Below are positions 9,675 to 17,746 of a stretch of DNA of 64,000 bases, one piece after another. The notes under the pieces were generated by a model. The model saw only the letters and a list, made by a program, of their open reading frames with translations, was not told where the DNA came from and did not search any database. A program made the position numbers and the translations under genes. Each line of letters begins with the position of its first letter. Position 1 is the first letter of the stretch. This stretch comes from Desulfonatronum lacustre DSM 10312 (GTDB lineage Bacteria; Desulfobacterota; Desulfovibrionia; Desulfovibrionales; Desulfonatronaceae), in the NCBI RefSeq assembly GCF_000519265.1, contig NZ_KI912608.1, positions 199,665-263,664 of the forward strand. The letters are read 5' to 3'.

Positions 9675-9876
9675 CTGAAAAATATCTATAATTTCAGAGT
9701 CGTAGATTGTAGGGTGTTCAAGCCCCCCCCCAAGGGAAGGCCAGCAATCATCGAAATCGACATCGAAATCGAAATCGAAATCGGAATGTTACCAAAAATC
9801 GATTTCGATCACGATTTCGGTTTCGATACCGATCCAGAGTGCCCGTGGTTCGAGAACAAAATTGCCCTGCTTGCGG
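9675..9876. repeat. Hexamer hairpin element A with conserved flanks
   Basis: The core at 9749-9836 is a long imperfect hairpin. The left arm (9749-9787) repeats TCGAAA-type hexamers, and the right arm (9797-9836) repeats TCGATT-type hexamers. The flanks are also repeated in element B at 20183-20375: CTGAAAAATAT on the left, a C-run followed by GGCCAGCAATCATCG, and on the right CAGAGTGCCCGTG, TTCGAGAACAAAA and TGCCCTGC. The element fills most of the 428-bp gap between the TauE permease and recQ. No gene is visible in that gap. Confidence 0.85.
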
Positions 9877-9921
9877 GATTCAAACAGCGATGCCGGTCGG
9901 CTGGCGTTGTAAGGTGCCGCG

Positions 9922-12816
9922 TCATCTCTCTTGCCCGCTCAGGACCACATGCAGCCGGACCAGATGCAGGTCGTCGTACCCGACGGTCCCTTCCAGGGCG
10001 TCGAACACCGGGCGGAGGCGGTCCGGGCCGTGTTCGGCGAAGGCATTGAGAGCCCGGTCCAGGGTGTCCGGGGGCAGGGAAATTTGGTCGGCCAGGGTGT
10101 CGCCGCGAACGGGGCGGCCGGCCTGGAGGGCTTGCCAGAGGTGGTTGATGATCGTGCCCGGTTTGACCGAGAATGTTTCGCAGAGTTGGGCGATGGTCCG
10201 GCCCTGCTCGTGCAGCGCGAGGACTTCCAGGGTCCGGGCGCCCAGGCCTTCGGTCTGCTTGCGGGGGACGGCGGGTTGGGCTGAGGGGAACTGTTCGGCG
10301 ATGCCGCGCTTTGCGCAGTAATCGCGGATTATGGGCAGGAATTCCTCGGCATAGCGGGCCAGCTTGGCCTCGCCGACCCCGTGGACCATGGCCAGGGCGC
10401 CGGGGGACTGGGGAAACAGCGCGGCCATTTCCACCAGGGTGCGATCCGAGAAAATCACGTAGGGCGGGACATTGGCCGCCTCGGCCAGGGCCTTGCGCTT
10501 GGCGCGCAGCAGCGCGAACAGATCCGGATCATGGTCCCGGCCCGTCGGGCCGGAGGACGGCGCGGCGGCGTGGTCCGGCTCGGGAAGCACGCCCAGGACC
10601 TTGCGGCCCCGGAAGACTTCGTAGGCCTCCGGCCCGAGGCGCAGGCCGCCGTGTTCCATGTCCTGGATCAGCAGGCCCTGCTGGATGAACTGGCGGGCCA
10701 GATGCTGCCACTGCTTCTTGGAGTACTCCAGGCCGATGTTGTAGGTGGACAGGGCGTCGTGGCCCCGGCTGAGCACCTTTTCCGAGCGGGAGCCGCGCAG
10801 CACGTCGATGACGTGGGTCATCCCGAACATCTCGCCGGTGCGCTTGACGCAGGACAGGAATTTCTGGGCGGCCACGGTCATGTCCTCGGGCTCCCGGCGC
10901 GGGGTGAGGCAGTTGTCGCACATCCCGCAGTTTTCTTCCGGATACGACTCGTTGAAGTAGCTCAGCAGGGGAATCCGGCGGCAGACCGTGGATTCGGCGT
11001 AGCCGAGCATGGCTTCCAGCTGCATCCGGGCCGGTTTTTGTTGGGCCGGGTCCATTTTCTTGATGAAGGAGGCCGTGGTCTGCACGTCGCCGTAGGTGAA
11101 CAGCAGCAGACAGTCCGCCCGCAGCCCGTCCCGCCCGGCCCGGCCCACCTGCTGGTAGTAGCTCTCCAGGTTTTTGGGCAGGTCGTAGTGCACCACGTAG
11201 CGGATGTCGGACTTGTTGATGCCCATGCCGAAGGCGATGGTGGCCACCATGATCCGGACATCGTCGCGGATGAACCGGCGCTGGTGACGCATCCGGGTGG
11301 GGGCGTCCAGGCCGGCGTGGTAGGGCAGGGCATCGTGGCCCCTGGAGCGCAGCATTTCGGACAGTACGTCCACTTGCTTGCGGGTGGCGCAGTAGATGAT
11401 TCCGGCCTGGTCCGCACGGGCCTGAACAAATTCCATAAGTTGGTCCGCGGCCCGTGCCTTGGGGGCAACCTCCAGAAAAAGATTTTCCCGGTTGAAGCCG
11501 GCCAGGTGCGTCTGGGCGTCGCCAATGCCCAGGGCGGCCTTGATGTCCCGGCGGACCAGCTCCGTGGCCGTGGCCGTGACCGCCAGGCAGACCGCGGCGG
11601 GCAGCAGGCGGCGAACTTCCAGCAACCGGCGGTACTCCGGACGGAAATCATGGCCCCATTCGGAAATGCAGTGGGCCTCGTCAATGGTCAGGCAGTCCAC
11701 GGCCACGCTTTTCAGGAGTTCCAGAATTCCGGGCAGAAGCAGGGTTTCCGGAGCCGCGTAGAGCAGTTTGACCTGCCCGGCCCGGATATCCGTCAGCACC
11801 GCCTGATACTCGTGCCCCGGAAGGGTGCTGTTCAGAAACACGGCGGGCAGCCCCAGTTCCCGGGCCTGCATCACCTGGTCTTCCATCAGGGCGATGAGCG
11901 GGGAGACCACCACGGTCAGCCCCGGAAACATCAGGGCCGGAAGTTGGTAGCACAAGGACTTGCCGCTGCCCGTGGGCATGATCGCCAACGTGTCCCGCCT
12001 GGCCAGCACATCGGCAATGACCTCGGCCTGTAATGGCCGAAAGGCGTCGTAGCCAAAGACCTGCTTGAGGATGGTCGCCGGGTCGGCGGAAGCGAACCGG
12101 CTCAGGTCCAGGAGCGGAAGGGGCGGCGAAACGGACTCGGGCCGTGCTGCTTCCTCCAGGTCTTGATCCTGGTTCCCCGGCATGTCCGCGTCCGTGAGCG
12201 GCGGGGCGTCGTCTTCCGGCGGGGCGAAGCGATCCGTTGGATCGGGCTCGTCCGCTCCGTCCGTCACGCTCACTCCGTCCATCGCGTCTTCATGGCCGGG
12301 CTGCTCGCTCAACCCCGAAGCATCCCGCCGTGCCGGCACCGCTGCCTGGGAGATCAGCGCGCCGTGTTCGTCGATATGGACCACGGGCACGCCTTCCGCC
12401 GCCAGACTCGTTCCGATCAACAGGGCCCGGTGACAGTGCTCCGGCCTGGCCTCGCAACAGAGCAGGGCCACGCGGGCCTGCTGGGCAAAGGCCTTGCGCA
12501 GCCGGGCCAGCCCCCGGCGGAAGGCCGGGGAGTGAGTCGGGGACTGCCGCGGATTGTCCTTGCCCGGCCCAGGTGCCGCGCATTCTTCGGAATCGTCCGG
12601 CAAGCCTCCCAGGTCGTCGCCCATGAACACGTAGCGCGGACCGTTCGCTTTCAGCCGCTCTTCCAGGGCTTTCTTGGCGTATTCCGGACGCCGCTTGGAG
12701 TACGGTTTGGAGCGGACATCCAGGAGATAGTCGATGTCGTGCGCCCGGAGCAGATCCAGTAGTTCCTCAATGGTTCGGGAGCCGTAGCCGATGGTGAAGA
12801 TGGGAATTGGATGCAT
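9922..12816 (-). CDS. recQ: DUF488 domain fused to RecQ-family ATP-dependent DNA helicase
   Basis: A 964-aa fusion. Residues 1 to about 165 form a DUF488 domain (FTIGYGSRTIEELLDLL, DVRSKPYSKRRPEY, LLCCEARPEHCHR). An acidic linker leads to RecQ from about residue 245, with Walker A MPTGSGKS, DEAH box TIDEAHCISEWGHDFRPEY, and motif VI QQVGRAGRDG. A zinc site follows (one Cys in TVCRRIP and CGMCDNC), then RQC-like winged helix, an HRDC domain around residues 760-830 and a C-terminal HTH-like module. RecQ unwinds DNA in recombination and repair. DUF488 has no settled function. It lies 20 bp downstream of a response regulator, probably in one operon. The DUF488 fusion is the unusual part. Confidence 0.92.
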   Translation of the reverse strand: MHPIPIFTIGYGSRTIEELLDLLRAHDIDYLLDVRSKPYSKRRPEYAKKALEERLKANGPRYVFMGDDLGGLPDDSEECAAPGPGKDNPRQSPTHSPAFRRGLARLRKAFAQQARVALLCCEARPEHCHRALLIGTSLAAEGVPVVHIDEHGALISQAAVPARRDASGLSEQPGHEDAMDGVSVTDGADEPDPTDRFAPPEDDAPPLTDADMPGNQDQDLEEAARPESVSPPLPLLDLSRFASADPATILKQVFGYDAFRPLQAEVIADVLARRDTLAIMPTGSGKSLCYQLPALMFPGLTVVVSPLIALMEDQVMQARELGLPAVFLNSTLPGHEYQAVLTDIRAGQVKLLYAAPETLLLPGILELLKSVAVDCLTIDEAHCISEWGHDFRPEYRRLLEVRRLLPAAVCLAVTATATELVRRDIKAALGIGDAQTHLAGFNRENLFLEVAPKARAADQLMEFVQARADQAGIIYCATRKQVDVLSEMLRSRGHDALPYHAGLDAPTRMRHQRRFIRDDVRIMVATIAFGMGINKSDIRYVVHYDLPKNLESYYQQVGRAGRDGLRADCLLLFTYGDVQTTASFIKKMDPAQQKPARMQLEAMLGYAESTVCRRIPLLSYFNESYPEENCGMCDNCLTPRREPEDMTVAAQKFLSCVKRTGEMFGMTHVIDVLRGSRSEKVLSRGHDALSTYNIGLEYSKKQWQHLARQFIQQGLLIQDMEHGGLRLGPEAYEVFRGRKVLGVLPEPDHAAAPSSGPTGRDHDPDLFALLRAKRKALAEAANVPPYVIFSDRTLVEMAALFPQSPGALAMVHGVGEAKLARYAEEFLPIIRDYCAKRGIAEQFPSAQPAVPRKQTEGLGARTLEVLALHEQGRTIAQLCETFSVKPGTIINHLWQALQAGRPVRGDTLADQISLPPDTLDRALNAFAEHGPDRLRPVFDALEGTVGYDDLHLVRLHVVLSGQER

Positions 12817-12836
12817 GGGGCGAGGGGCTTGGCGGA

Positions 12837-13292
12837 TCAGGGGGACGTGTCAGGAGAGGTTTTAGGAGAGGTTTTAGCGTCTTCCTCCGGAAAAGGCCCT
12901 TTGTCGATCAGGCCGTGATTGCGCAGGATTTCCAGGAGCATTTCCGGCTCAAAGGGTTTGGTCAGATAGGCGTCGGCCCGTTCCTCGAACTGGGCCTTGA
13001 GGATGTTGTCATAGTCCGCAAGGCTCGAAACCATCACGGCCTTGGTCCGGATGCCGCCCAGGCGCTGCTCTTCCAGGCGGCGGATCATGCTCAAGGCCTG
13101 GTGCCCGTCCAGAACCGGCATCTCGATGTCCATCAGGATCAGGTCGAACAGCTTTTTGTCCTCCAGGGACCGAATAAAGGCGTTCACGGCCTGTCTTCCG
13201 TCGGGCACCTGAACGACCCGGCCGTAGGGCGCCACGATCTCCCGAAGATGTTCCCGCATGCTTCGGCTGTCCTCAACAATCAGCGTGCGCAT
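12837..13292 (-). CDS. Single-domain response regulator (CheY-like)
   Basis: A 151-aa receiver protein. The acidic pocket is seen in LIVEDSR, the phosphorylatable Asp in LILMDIEMPVLDG, the switch Ser in VMVSSLAD and the conserved Lys in LTKPFEP. There is no output domain beyond a short Ser/Thr/Pro-rich tail (KTSPKTSPDTSP), so it probably acts by protein-protein contact or as a phosphorelay intermediate. ATG at 13292 is preferred because AAGGA lies seven bases upstream. An in-frame GTG nine codons upstream has no comparable site. It sits between the Rsm22-like gene and recQ on the same strand. Its partner kinase is not evident, although the hybrid kinase at 3.4-6.6 kb is in reach. Confidence 0.88.
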   Translation of the reverse strand: MRTLIVEDSRSMREHLREIVAPYGRVVQVPDGRQAVNAFIRSLEDKKLFDLILMDIEMPVLDGHQALSMIRRLEEQRLGGIRTKAVMVSSLADYDNILKAQFEERADAYLTKPFEPEMLLEILRNHGLIDKGPFPEEDAKTSPKTSPDTSP

Positions 13293-13322
13293 AGACTGTC
13301 CTTGTTTTGATGGTGACACGGA

Positions 13323-14753
13323 CTAATCCGGTTTCGATTTGGGACGTTTTTTCGAGACTTTCGCCGAAGGCCCGGCGGGTCGCGGTCGCGAGTCTCTTTT
13401 TCGATCCATGCCCGTCGATTCTTTGGAAGAGGCTTGCTTCGGTTTGTCGGAAACGGTCGCCTTGGGCATGGTTCCTTGCTTCGGTTTCGGCTTGTCCGTT
13501 CCGGACTTTGTTTTGCCCGCGGTCGAAGACAACTCGGCCACCACGGCATGGCTTTTGGGGTCGCGCCAGGAAGGTTCAGCAAGGCGGACGGGGACGAGAT
13601 CGCCGGAGCGCGTACCGGGTGCGCCCGGCGCGGAGAGGATCAACAGTTTGCCCTGGGCCGCGCAGCCGTAGCGTCCGATCATTTGTCCGTGGTCCCGTGT
13701 CGGAACGGAAAATTCGGCGCTGATGACTCTGGCCGATCCCGCCCCGGCGTCCGGGGCTTTGGGGGCCGGGGCGGGATCGGCCACATCGGGCCCGGCCAAA
13801 TACGCGTAGCTCAGGCTCACGTCCCGTTTGGTCAATTCGGCTTCCCGGGACAATTCCGCGAGCCAGGGCGGACAGCCGCGGGTGGACAGGGTGAAATGGC
13901 ACCAGGATGTTTCCCGGTATTCGAGCATCGGACAGGCCTGGTGATGGGTGCAGGGGCCGAGCACGCGCCAGCCCTCGGCCACGGAGCTTTCCCGGACCAG
14001 GCTGACCAGCTTCCCGCCGAGGCGGTTTCCGGGCTCCACGAACAGGCACCGGCCGCCGTGCCGCTGATGCGCGGCCACGGTCCGGAAAAAATCCGCGACT
14101 TGTTCGCCGAGAGGATCCCGGCGATGCCAGGGCAGTTCGTTCAGGAAATTGGCCGCGGTGAGCAGGTCGGCCCGGGGCAGGTCTTTGAGGCCCACGTGCC
14201 ACGGGGCGTGAACGAGATGGATTTTCCACCGGCTTTGGCCCTGGGCCAACGTGTTTTCCAGGCTGTTCACCAGGCCGTGGTACAGTTTCCGGCCTTCGCG
14301 CATCGGCTTGGGCGTGGCGTCCAGGCAGTGGAAGTGCAGCTCCCTGGTCAACAGGTCCGGCCTGGCCAAGGCCAAAGCCTGGACCACGGTCAGCGGTCCG
14401 GAGCCCAGGTCCACGATGGTCGCACCGTCGGGCAGGTCCAGGTCCAGTCCGCCCAGCAGTCGGCTCAGGCGCACCAGGTTCCAGGGCAGGAAGTACCACA
14501 GATAGGCCCCCAGGGCCGCCGGAGCGTGCAGGTAGTCCCGCCCCAGAAATTCGGCGCGGTCTTCGATGAGAAACGAGGACAGTTCCTGAATGTTGTCCGC
14601 CAGCCTGCGCCGATGGGCGGCCTTCATCGGCATGACCTCCCGCAGCAGGTCGGCGTAGTCCGTCAGGGCCCGCTGGGCAGCAACGGAAAGATCGGGAAAC
14701 GGCGCGCCGGAGAAACCGGGGGTGCCGACAGGGCGAGATGGGGCGTCAGACAT
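13323..14753 (-). CDS. Rsm22/METTL17-family methyltransferase-like protein with four-Cys cluster
   Basis: A 476-aa protein with a Rossmann methyltransferase core: the SAM-binding loop VDLGSGPLTVVQAL is near residue 115. After the fold comes the hallmark of the Rsm22 family, a cysteine set in GPCTHHQACPM, SWCHF and STRGCP, which in mitochondrial Rsm22/METTL17 binds an iron-sulfur cluster and links the protein to small-subunit ribosome assembly. The last about 110 residues are Lys/Ser/Pro-rich and probably disordered, perhaps RNA-binding. The start overlaps the end of the ASKHA gene by 8 bp, so translation is coupled. Whether it methylates rRNA is unknown. The family is poorly studied in bacteria. 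Confidence 0.8.
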   Translation of the reverse strand: MSDAPSRPVGTPGFSGAPFPDLSVAAQRALTDYADLLREVMPMKAAHRRRLADNIQELSSFLIEDRAEFLGRDYLHAPAALGAYLWYFLPWNLVRLSRLLGGLDLDLPDGATIVDLGSGPLTVVQALALARPDLLTRELHFHCLDATPKPMREGRKLYHGLVNSLENTLAQGQSRWKIHLVHAPWHVGLKDLPRADLLTAANFLNELPWHRRDPLGEQVADFFRTVAAHQRHGGRCLFVEPGNRLGGKLVSLVRESSVAEGWRVLGPCTHHQACPMLEYRETSWCHFTLSTRGCPPWLAELSREAELTKRDVSLSYAYLAGPDVADPAPAPKAPDAGAGSARVISAEFSVPTRDHGQMIGRYGCAAQGKLLILSAPGAPGTRSGDLVPVRLAEPSWRDPKSHAVVAELSSTAGKTKSGTDKPKPKQGTMPKATVSDKPKQASSKESTGMDRKRDSRPRPAGPSAKVSKKRPKSKPD

Positions 14754-16473
14754 GGCGAAAGACCAACCTTTGCGTGTAGTGTGAAAAAAAATCCGGTTCC
14801 TGGCCGATATTCAGGGTCGTGATCATCGGCGCGGTCCTTTCGATCCAGTCCCTGGCCTCGGGGTTGTTCACCAGCAGGGCGGCCCCGGCCAGGGAACTGT
14901 TGCCCACGGGATGGATCCGGCGTCGGTAGCCGGGCGGGACGAAACCCAGTTCCTCCAGGGCGGAAAGATCCGCATGCTCGCCCAGGGCCCCGGCCAGATA
15001 TACGGCCCGCAGCGCCTCCGGTTGAATGCCGCCCTCGGCCAGCAGCCGGGAAAAGGCCAGATTGAAGGCCGCTTTGACCTTGAGCACCTCTTCCACGTCG
15101 CGTCCGGTCAGGTAGACGTCCGGACCGAGCAAAAAGCGCCGTTCACCGTCCCGGTCCGCCAAGCCCAATCCGACCCGCCGGGCCAGAGGGCTGTCCCCGG
15201 CCGCGAAGCCCCCGGTGCGGTCCAGGAGCCCCAGGCGCAGCAGCCCGGCCAGCAGGGCCAGGTACCCGGTCCCGGAAATTCGCTGTCGATCCGATTTTCT
15301 TTGGGCCTCGCTTCTGTTTCCCGCACCTGAGTCTTCCCTGTCCGGGTCTTCAAGGGGCCGGGGCCGCAGTCCAAACGGCGTCACGGCCACGTCCACCCAG
15401 ACCCCGGGCAGGGCCGCGGAACCACAGGACATGCCGATGCCTTCCAAAGCCGGCCCCATGGGCACGCTGGCCGCTAAATACCGCTTTGGCCCCAGGGCCA
15501 GAATGAACTCGCCGTTGGTTCCCAGGTCCGCCAGGAGGAACGGATAGGTCGGCGGGGGGGCGGCGGTGAAATGCAGGGCCGCGAGTCCGGCGCTGAGGTC
15601 GCCGCCGATAAACGGCGCTGGTTGCGGCGGGATGTAGGTTCGCCCGCCGTCGGGGCTCCCGGTATCTTCTGGAGCGCCTTCGCTCGCTGTTTCTGGGTTC
15701 GCTGTTTCCGGGTTCGTTGTTTCCGGCAGCGCTTCCTGAAAAGGCAGCCTGGTCCAGAATCCGCCTTCGTGGGGCTTCTGATACGGGGCCGCGGCCAGCC
15801 CCTTCAGCGGCCATTCCAGCAGCAGGGCAGTCATCACCGTGTTCCCGGCCACGCAGATCCGCTCCACCGGAGCAGGCAGGGCCATGGTCAGTTCGCGCAG
15901 CCGTCGCGACACCACGTCCCGGAGCATCCGGGCGTTGTCCGGAGCGGCCAGGGCGAATCCCAGCCGGGACATCACCTCGCTGCCGGCGGCCAACTGCGGA
16001 TTGAGTTCCCGCCCCTGGGCCAGGACGCCCTTGTCGTCCAGGAATTGCCAGTGCAGGCTGGTGGTCCCCAGGTCCACGGCCAGGGCCAATGACCCGCTGA
16101 CGGCCCGCTCCAGGGCGATTCCCTTCGTTTCGAAAGCACCGGCAAATTCGGCGGCAGTTCCGGGAAACGCAAACGGCAGCCGGACCCTCAGTCCGCCTTC
16201 GGCCTGGCGGCGGCAGGCCAATCGCCCGCCTTGCTCCAGGATCTCCGGGGCCAGGGTCTTCCGTTCGTCCGTCGTTGGCTCGGAATCGCCAGCCACATAC
16301 ACCAGACAATGACCGCATCGCCCCAGACCGCTGCAAAACGGCTTCGTCGGCCAAAGTCCCTCCAGAAACAAGACTTGGGCCAGGGTCCGTTCCGGAGTTA
16401 TCCGGACCAGTCGGGTGAACCGGAGAGCGTCCTCGACGACAAGCACGTCGGCCGCGCCGGATTCGCTGGTCAC
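14746..16473 (-). CDS. Ferredoxin-ASKHA (DUF4445) protein, corrinoid reductive-activator type
   Basis: The N-terminal 90-100 residues form a plant-type [2Fe-2S] domain with ligands in FCSGLGRCGHC and a fourth Cys in LACR. After that comes an ASKHA ATPase fold (LAVDLGTTSLHW, CVAGNTVMTALLL, LADLGTNGEF, YLAGALGEHA). Such proteins (RamA/RACE/AcsV-like) use ATP to drive reduction of inactive corrinoid methyl-transfer proteins. The substrate corrinoid protein is not in the window. A linker around residue 290 contains a 5-residue repeat (NPETA) encoded by a 15-bp tandem repeat. The start at GTG 16473, 5 bp after the RCKP stop codon, is inferred; a GTG at about 16449 is possible. The upstream extension to 16641 is not real because it reads through the RCKP gene. 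Confidence 0.82.
   Translation of the reverse strand: MTSESGAADVLVVEDALRFTRLVRITPERTLAQVLFLEGLWPTKPFCSGLGRCGHCLVYVAGDSEPTTDERKTLAPEILEQGGRLACRRQAEGGLRVRLPFAFPGTAAEFAGAFETKGIALERAVSGSLALAVDLGTTSLHWQFLDDKGVLAQGRELNPQLAAGSEVMSRLGFALAAPDNARMLRDVVSRRLRELTMALPAPVERICVAGNTVMTALLLEWPLKGLAAAPYQKPHEGGFWTRLPFQEALPETTNPETANPETASEGAPEDTGSPDGGRTYIPPQPAPFIGGDLSAGLAALHFTAAPPPTYPFLLADLGTNGEFILALGPKRYLAASVPMGPALEGIGMSCGSAALPGVWVDVAVTPFGLRPRPLEDPDREDSGAGNRSEAQRKSDRQRISGTGYLALLAGLLRLGLLDRTGGFAAGDSPLARRVGLGLADRDGERRFLLGPDVYLTGRDVEEVLKVKAAFNLAFSRLLAEGGIQPEALRAVYLAGALGEHADLSALEELGFVPPGYRRRIHPVGNSSLAGAALLVNNPEARDWIERTAPMITTLNIGQEPDFFSHYTQRLVFRHV
15685..15726. repeat. 15-bp in-frame tandem repeat in the ASKHA gene
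   Basis: There are 2.8 copies of a 15-bp unit: CGCTGTTTCTGGGTT at 15685, CGCTGTTTCCGGGTT at 15700 and a partial CGTTGTTTCCGG at 15715. On the coding strand it yields the repeating peptide N-P-E-T-A/T in a linker. The unit length keeps the frame. Confidence 0.8.
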
Positions 16474-16477
16474 CGGA

Positions 16478-16591
16478 CTACTTCTGCTCCTGCTTGGCCA
16501 TGGTCCCTTTCTCGCCGCACTTGGGACACTTCTGGGGTTTGCATCGGCCTTCCTTCTTTTCACCGCACTTGGAACAAATGAATTCCGCCAC
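16478..16591 (-). CDS. RCKP-type rubredoxin-like zinc-ribbon microprotein (37 aa)
   Basis: This short gene encodes a 37-residue protein with two CxxC knuckles, FICSKCGE and KCPKCGE, separated by the diagnostic RCKP tetrapeptide. It matches the small RCKP-type rubredoxin-like family found in anaerobes, which should bind one iron or zinc ion. The GTG start at 16591 is well supported by AAGGAG seven bases upstream. The stop codon lies 5 bp before the likely start of the ferredoxin-ASKHA gene, so the two are probably co-expressed, and an electron-transfer partnership is plausible. The same DNA read in the next frame gave a false N-terminal extension of the ASKHA protein. Confidence 0.85.
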   Translation of the reverse strand: MAEFICSKCGEKKEGRCKPQKCPKCGEKGTMAKQEQK

Positions 16592-16685
16592 GGGGGGGCT
16601 CCTTGTCGTTTGGGTTGTTGAGGGTGAATGTTTACGTCCACTTTGCCTTCAAAAAGGATGTCCTCAGGTCAGTCACGCATTGAGA

Positions 16686-16781
16686 CCGGATCGAAATCGG
16701 TATCGAAATCGAAATCGAGAAAAGCAGGTGCGTCAATAATTTACGCCGATACCGATCTCGATCTCGATTTCGATTTCGACC
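16686..16781. repeat. Hexamer hairpin element C
   Basis: The left arm (16686-16719) is built of ATCGAA-type hexamers and the right arm (16744-16780) of TCGATT/TCGATC units, with an AT-rich loop between. It lies between the RCKP gene start and the 3' end of the next minus-strand gene. CCAGAGT directly to the right matches the flank of element A, read on the same strand. Confidence 0.8.
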
Positions 16782-16825
16782 CAGAGTTACACCCTGGCTG
16801 TTGAATGTGTGGAAGGTATGCGCCC

Positions 16826-17746
16826 CTACTCCAGGCCGAACGTGACCGATCGCTCCTGGACGTACTGGCGGACATGGCGTTCCAGGGCTTCCCGGTCCAT
16901 GGTCACGATCCGCCAATTGGCCTGGTATTGGCCCGATTGCACCGAGACGCCCAGCAGGTCGATGGTGTCCGTGGAGACATCCAGGCCCCGCAGATGCCTG
17001 TCAAAGGCCTGAATATCCCCGGCGGAGCGCCATCCCTGGGTGACCAGGGTCATCGCGCCTTCGAAGCCTCCGCGAACCCGGTCCAACCGGAAGTAATTGC
17101 CCCACAGAGCGGCCCAGGTTTCCGGCAGATCCCGTCCCGCAGCGGTCCAGACCATTCCCTCGTAATCCAGCACGCCTTGCCACCCACCTTCGCTCAAAAA
17201 CGCGAGGCGCAAAATCAGAGAGTCCGAGCCGTCGTCGTGCACGCCGGAGAGCAGCTCCAAGCTCCGGACCACTTCCAGCTGCTCCGATGCCAGGCCCTGG
17301 GGGTCGAGTCGGTAGCCGATTCGGTGGCCCCGTGTATAATATGTACCCAAAGACCGCAGAAAATTTTGCAACGCCTCCCGGTTGACCCGGACATTCAGGT
17401 GCAGGACCGCGCCCCATTCCGTGGGCAGATATTCGATTTCTTCCCAGCCCAGGACGTACTCCTCGGCCCGGGACTCCAGAATCCGTTCCAACGCGGCCCG
17501 TCGTCCCCCGCTCAGCTCCTCCCGCATCAGAATCTCCGCCTCCTGGGTCACCCCTTGAGCGAGAGCCCGGCGCAGGGCCGAAGGGCGGGGCTCCGAAACA
17601 CCGGCTTCATCGGCCTCCACGAAGATGCGGACATCCTGCCCGGCCAGTAGAAACGTGGGCAGGCTTGAAAAAAGAACGGCCATCAGCGTGGAGAGGAACC
17701 ATGTTTTTGGGCTGTTGCTTCGCAAAACGTCGTCTCCTTTCTTCAT
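16826..17746 (-). CDS. Exported protein of unknown function (possibly DUF2066-like)
   Basis: A 306-aa protein with an N-terminal signal peptide: after a short charged segment, a hydrophobic stretch (FLSTLMAVLFSSLPTFLLAG) ends in a plausible signal peptidase site, so it is probably periplasmic. I see no catalytic motif. The order of segments (EPRPSALRRALAQGVTQEA, a mid-domain with ALERILESRAEEYVLGW) recalls DUF2066-type periplasmic proteins, but this is a weak match. It overlaps the 3' end of miaA by the ATGA arrangement (start at 17746, miaA stop at 17743-17745), so it is translationally coupled to miaA. Function is unknown. Confidence 0.7.
   Translation of the reverse strand: MKKGDDVLRSNSPKTWFLSTLMAVLFSSLPTFLLAGQDVRIFVEADEAGVSEPRPSALRRALAQGVTQEAEILMREELSGGRRAALERILESRAEEYVLGWEEIEYLPTEWGAVLHLNVRVNREALQNFLRSLGTYYTRGHRIGYRLDPQGLASEQLEVVRSLELLSGVHDDGSDSLILRLAFLSEGGWQGVLDYEGMVWTAAGRDLPETWAALWGNYFRLDRVRGGFEGAMTLVTQGWRSAGDIQAFDRHLRGLDVSTDTIDLLGVSVQSGQYQANWRIVTMDREALERHVRQYVQERSVTFGLE

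Noticed and set aside
10381-12033. 550-codon plus-strand open frame opposite recQ
   Set aside because: It is an antisense shadow; RecQ motifs on the other strand are complete.
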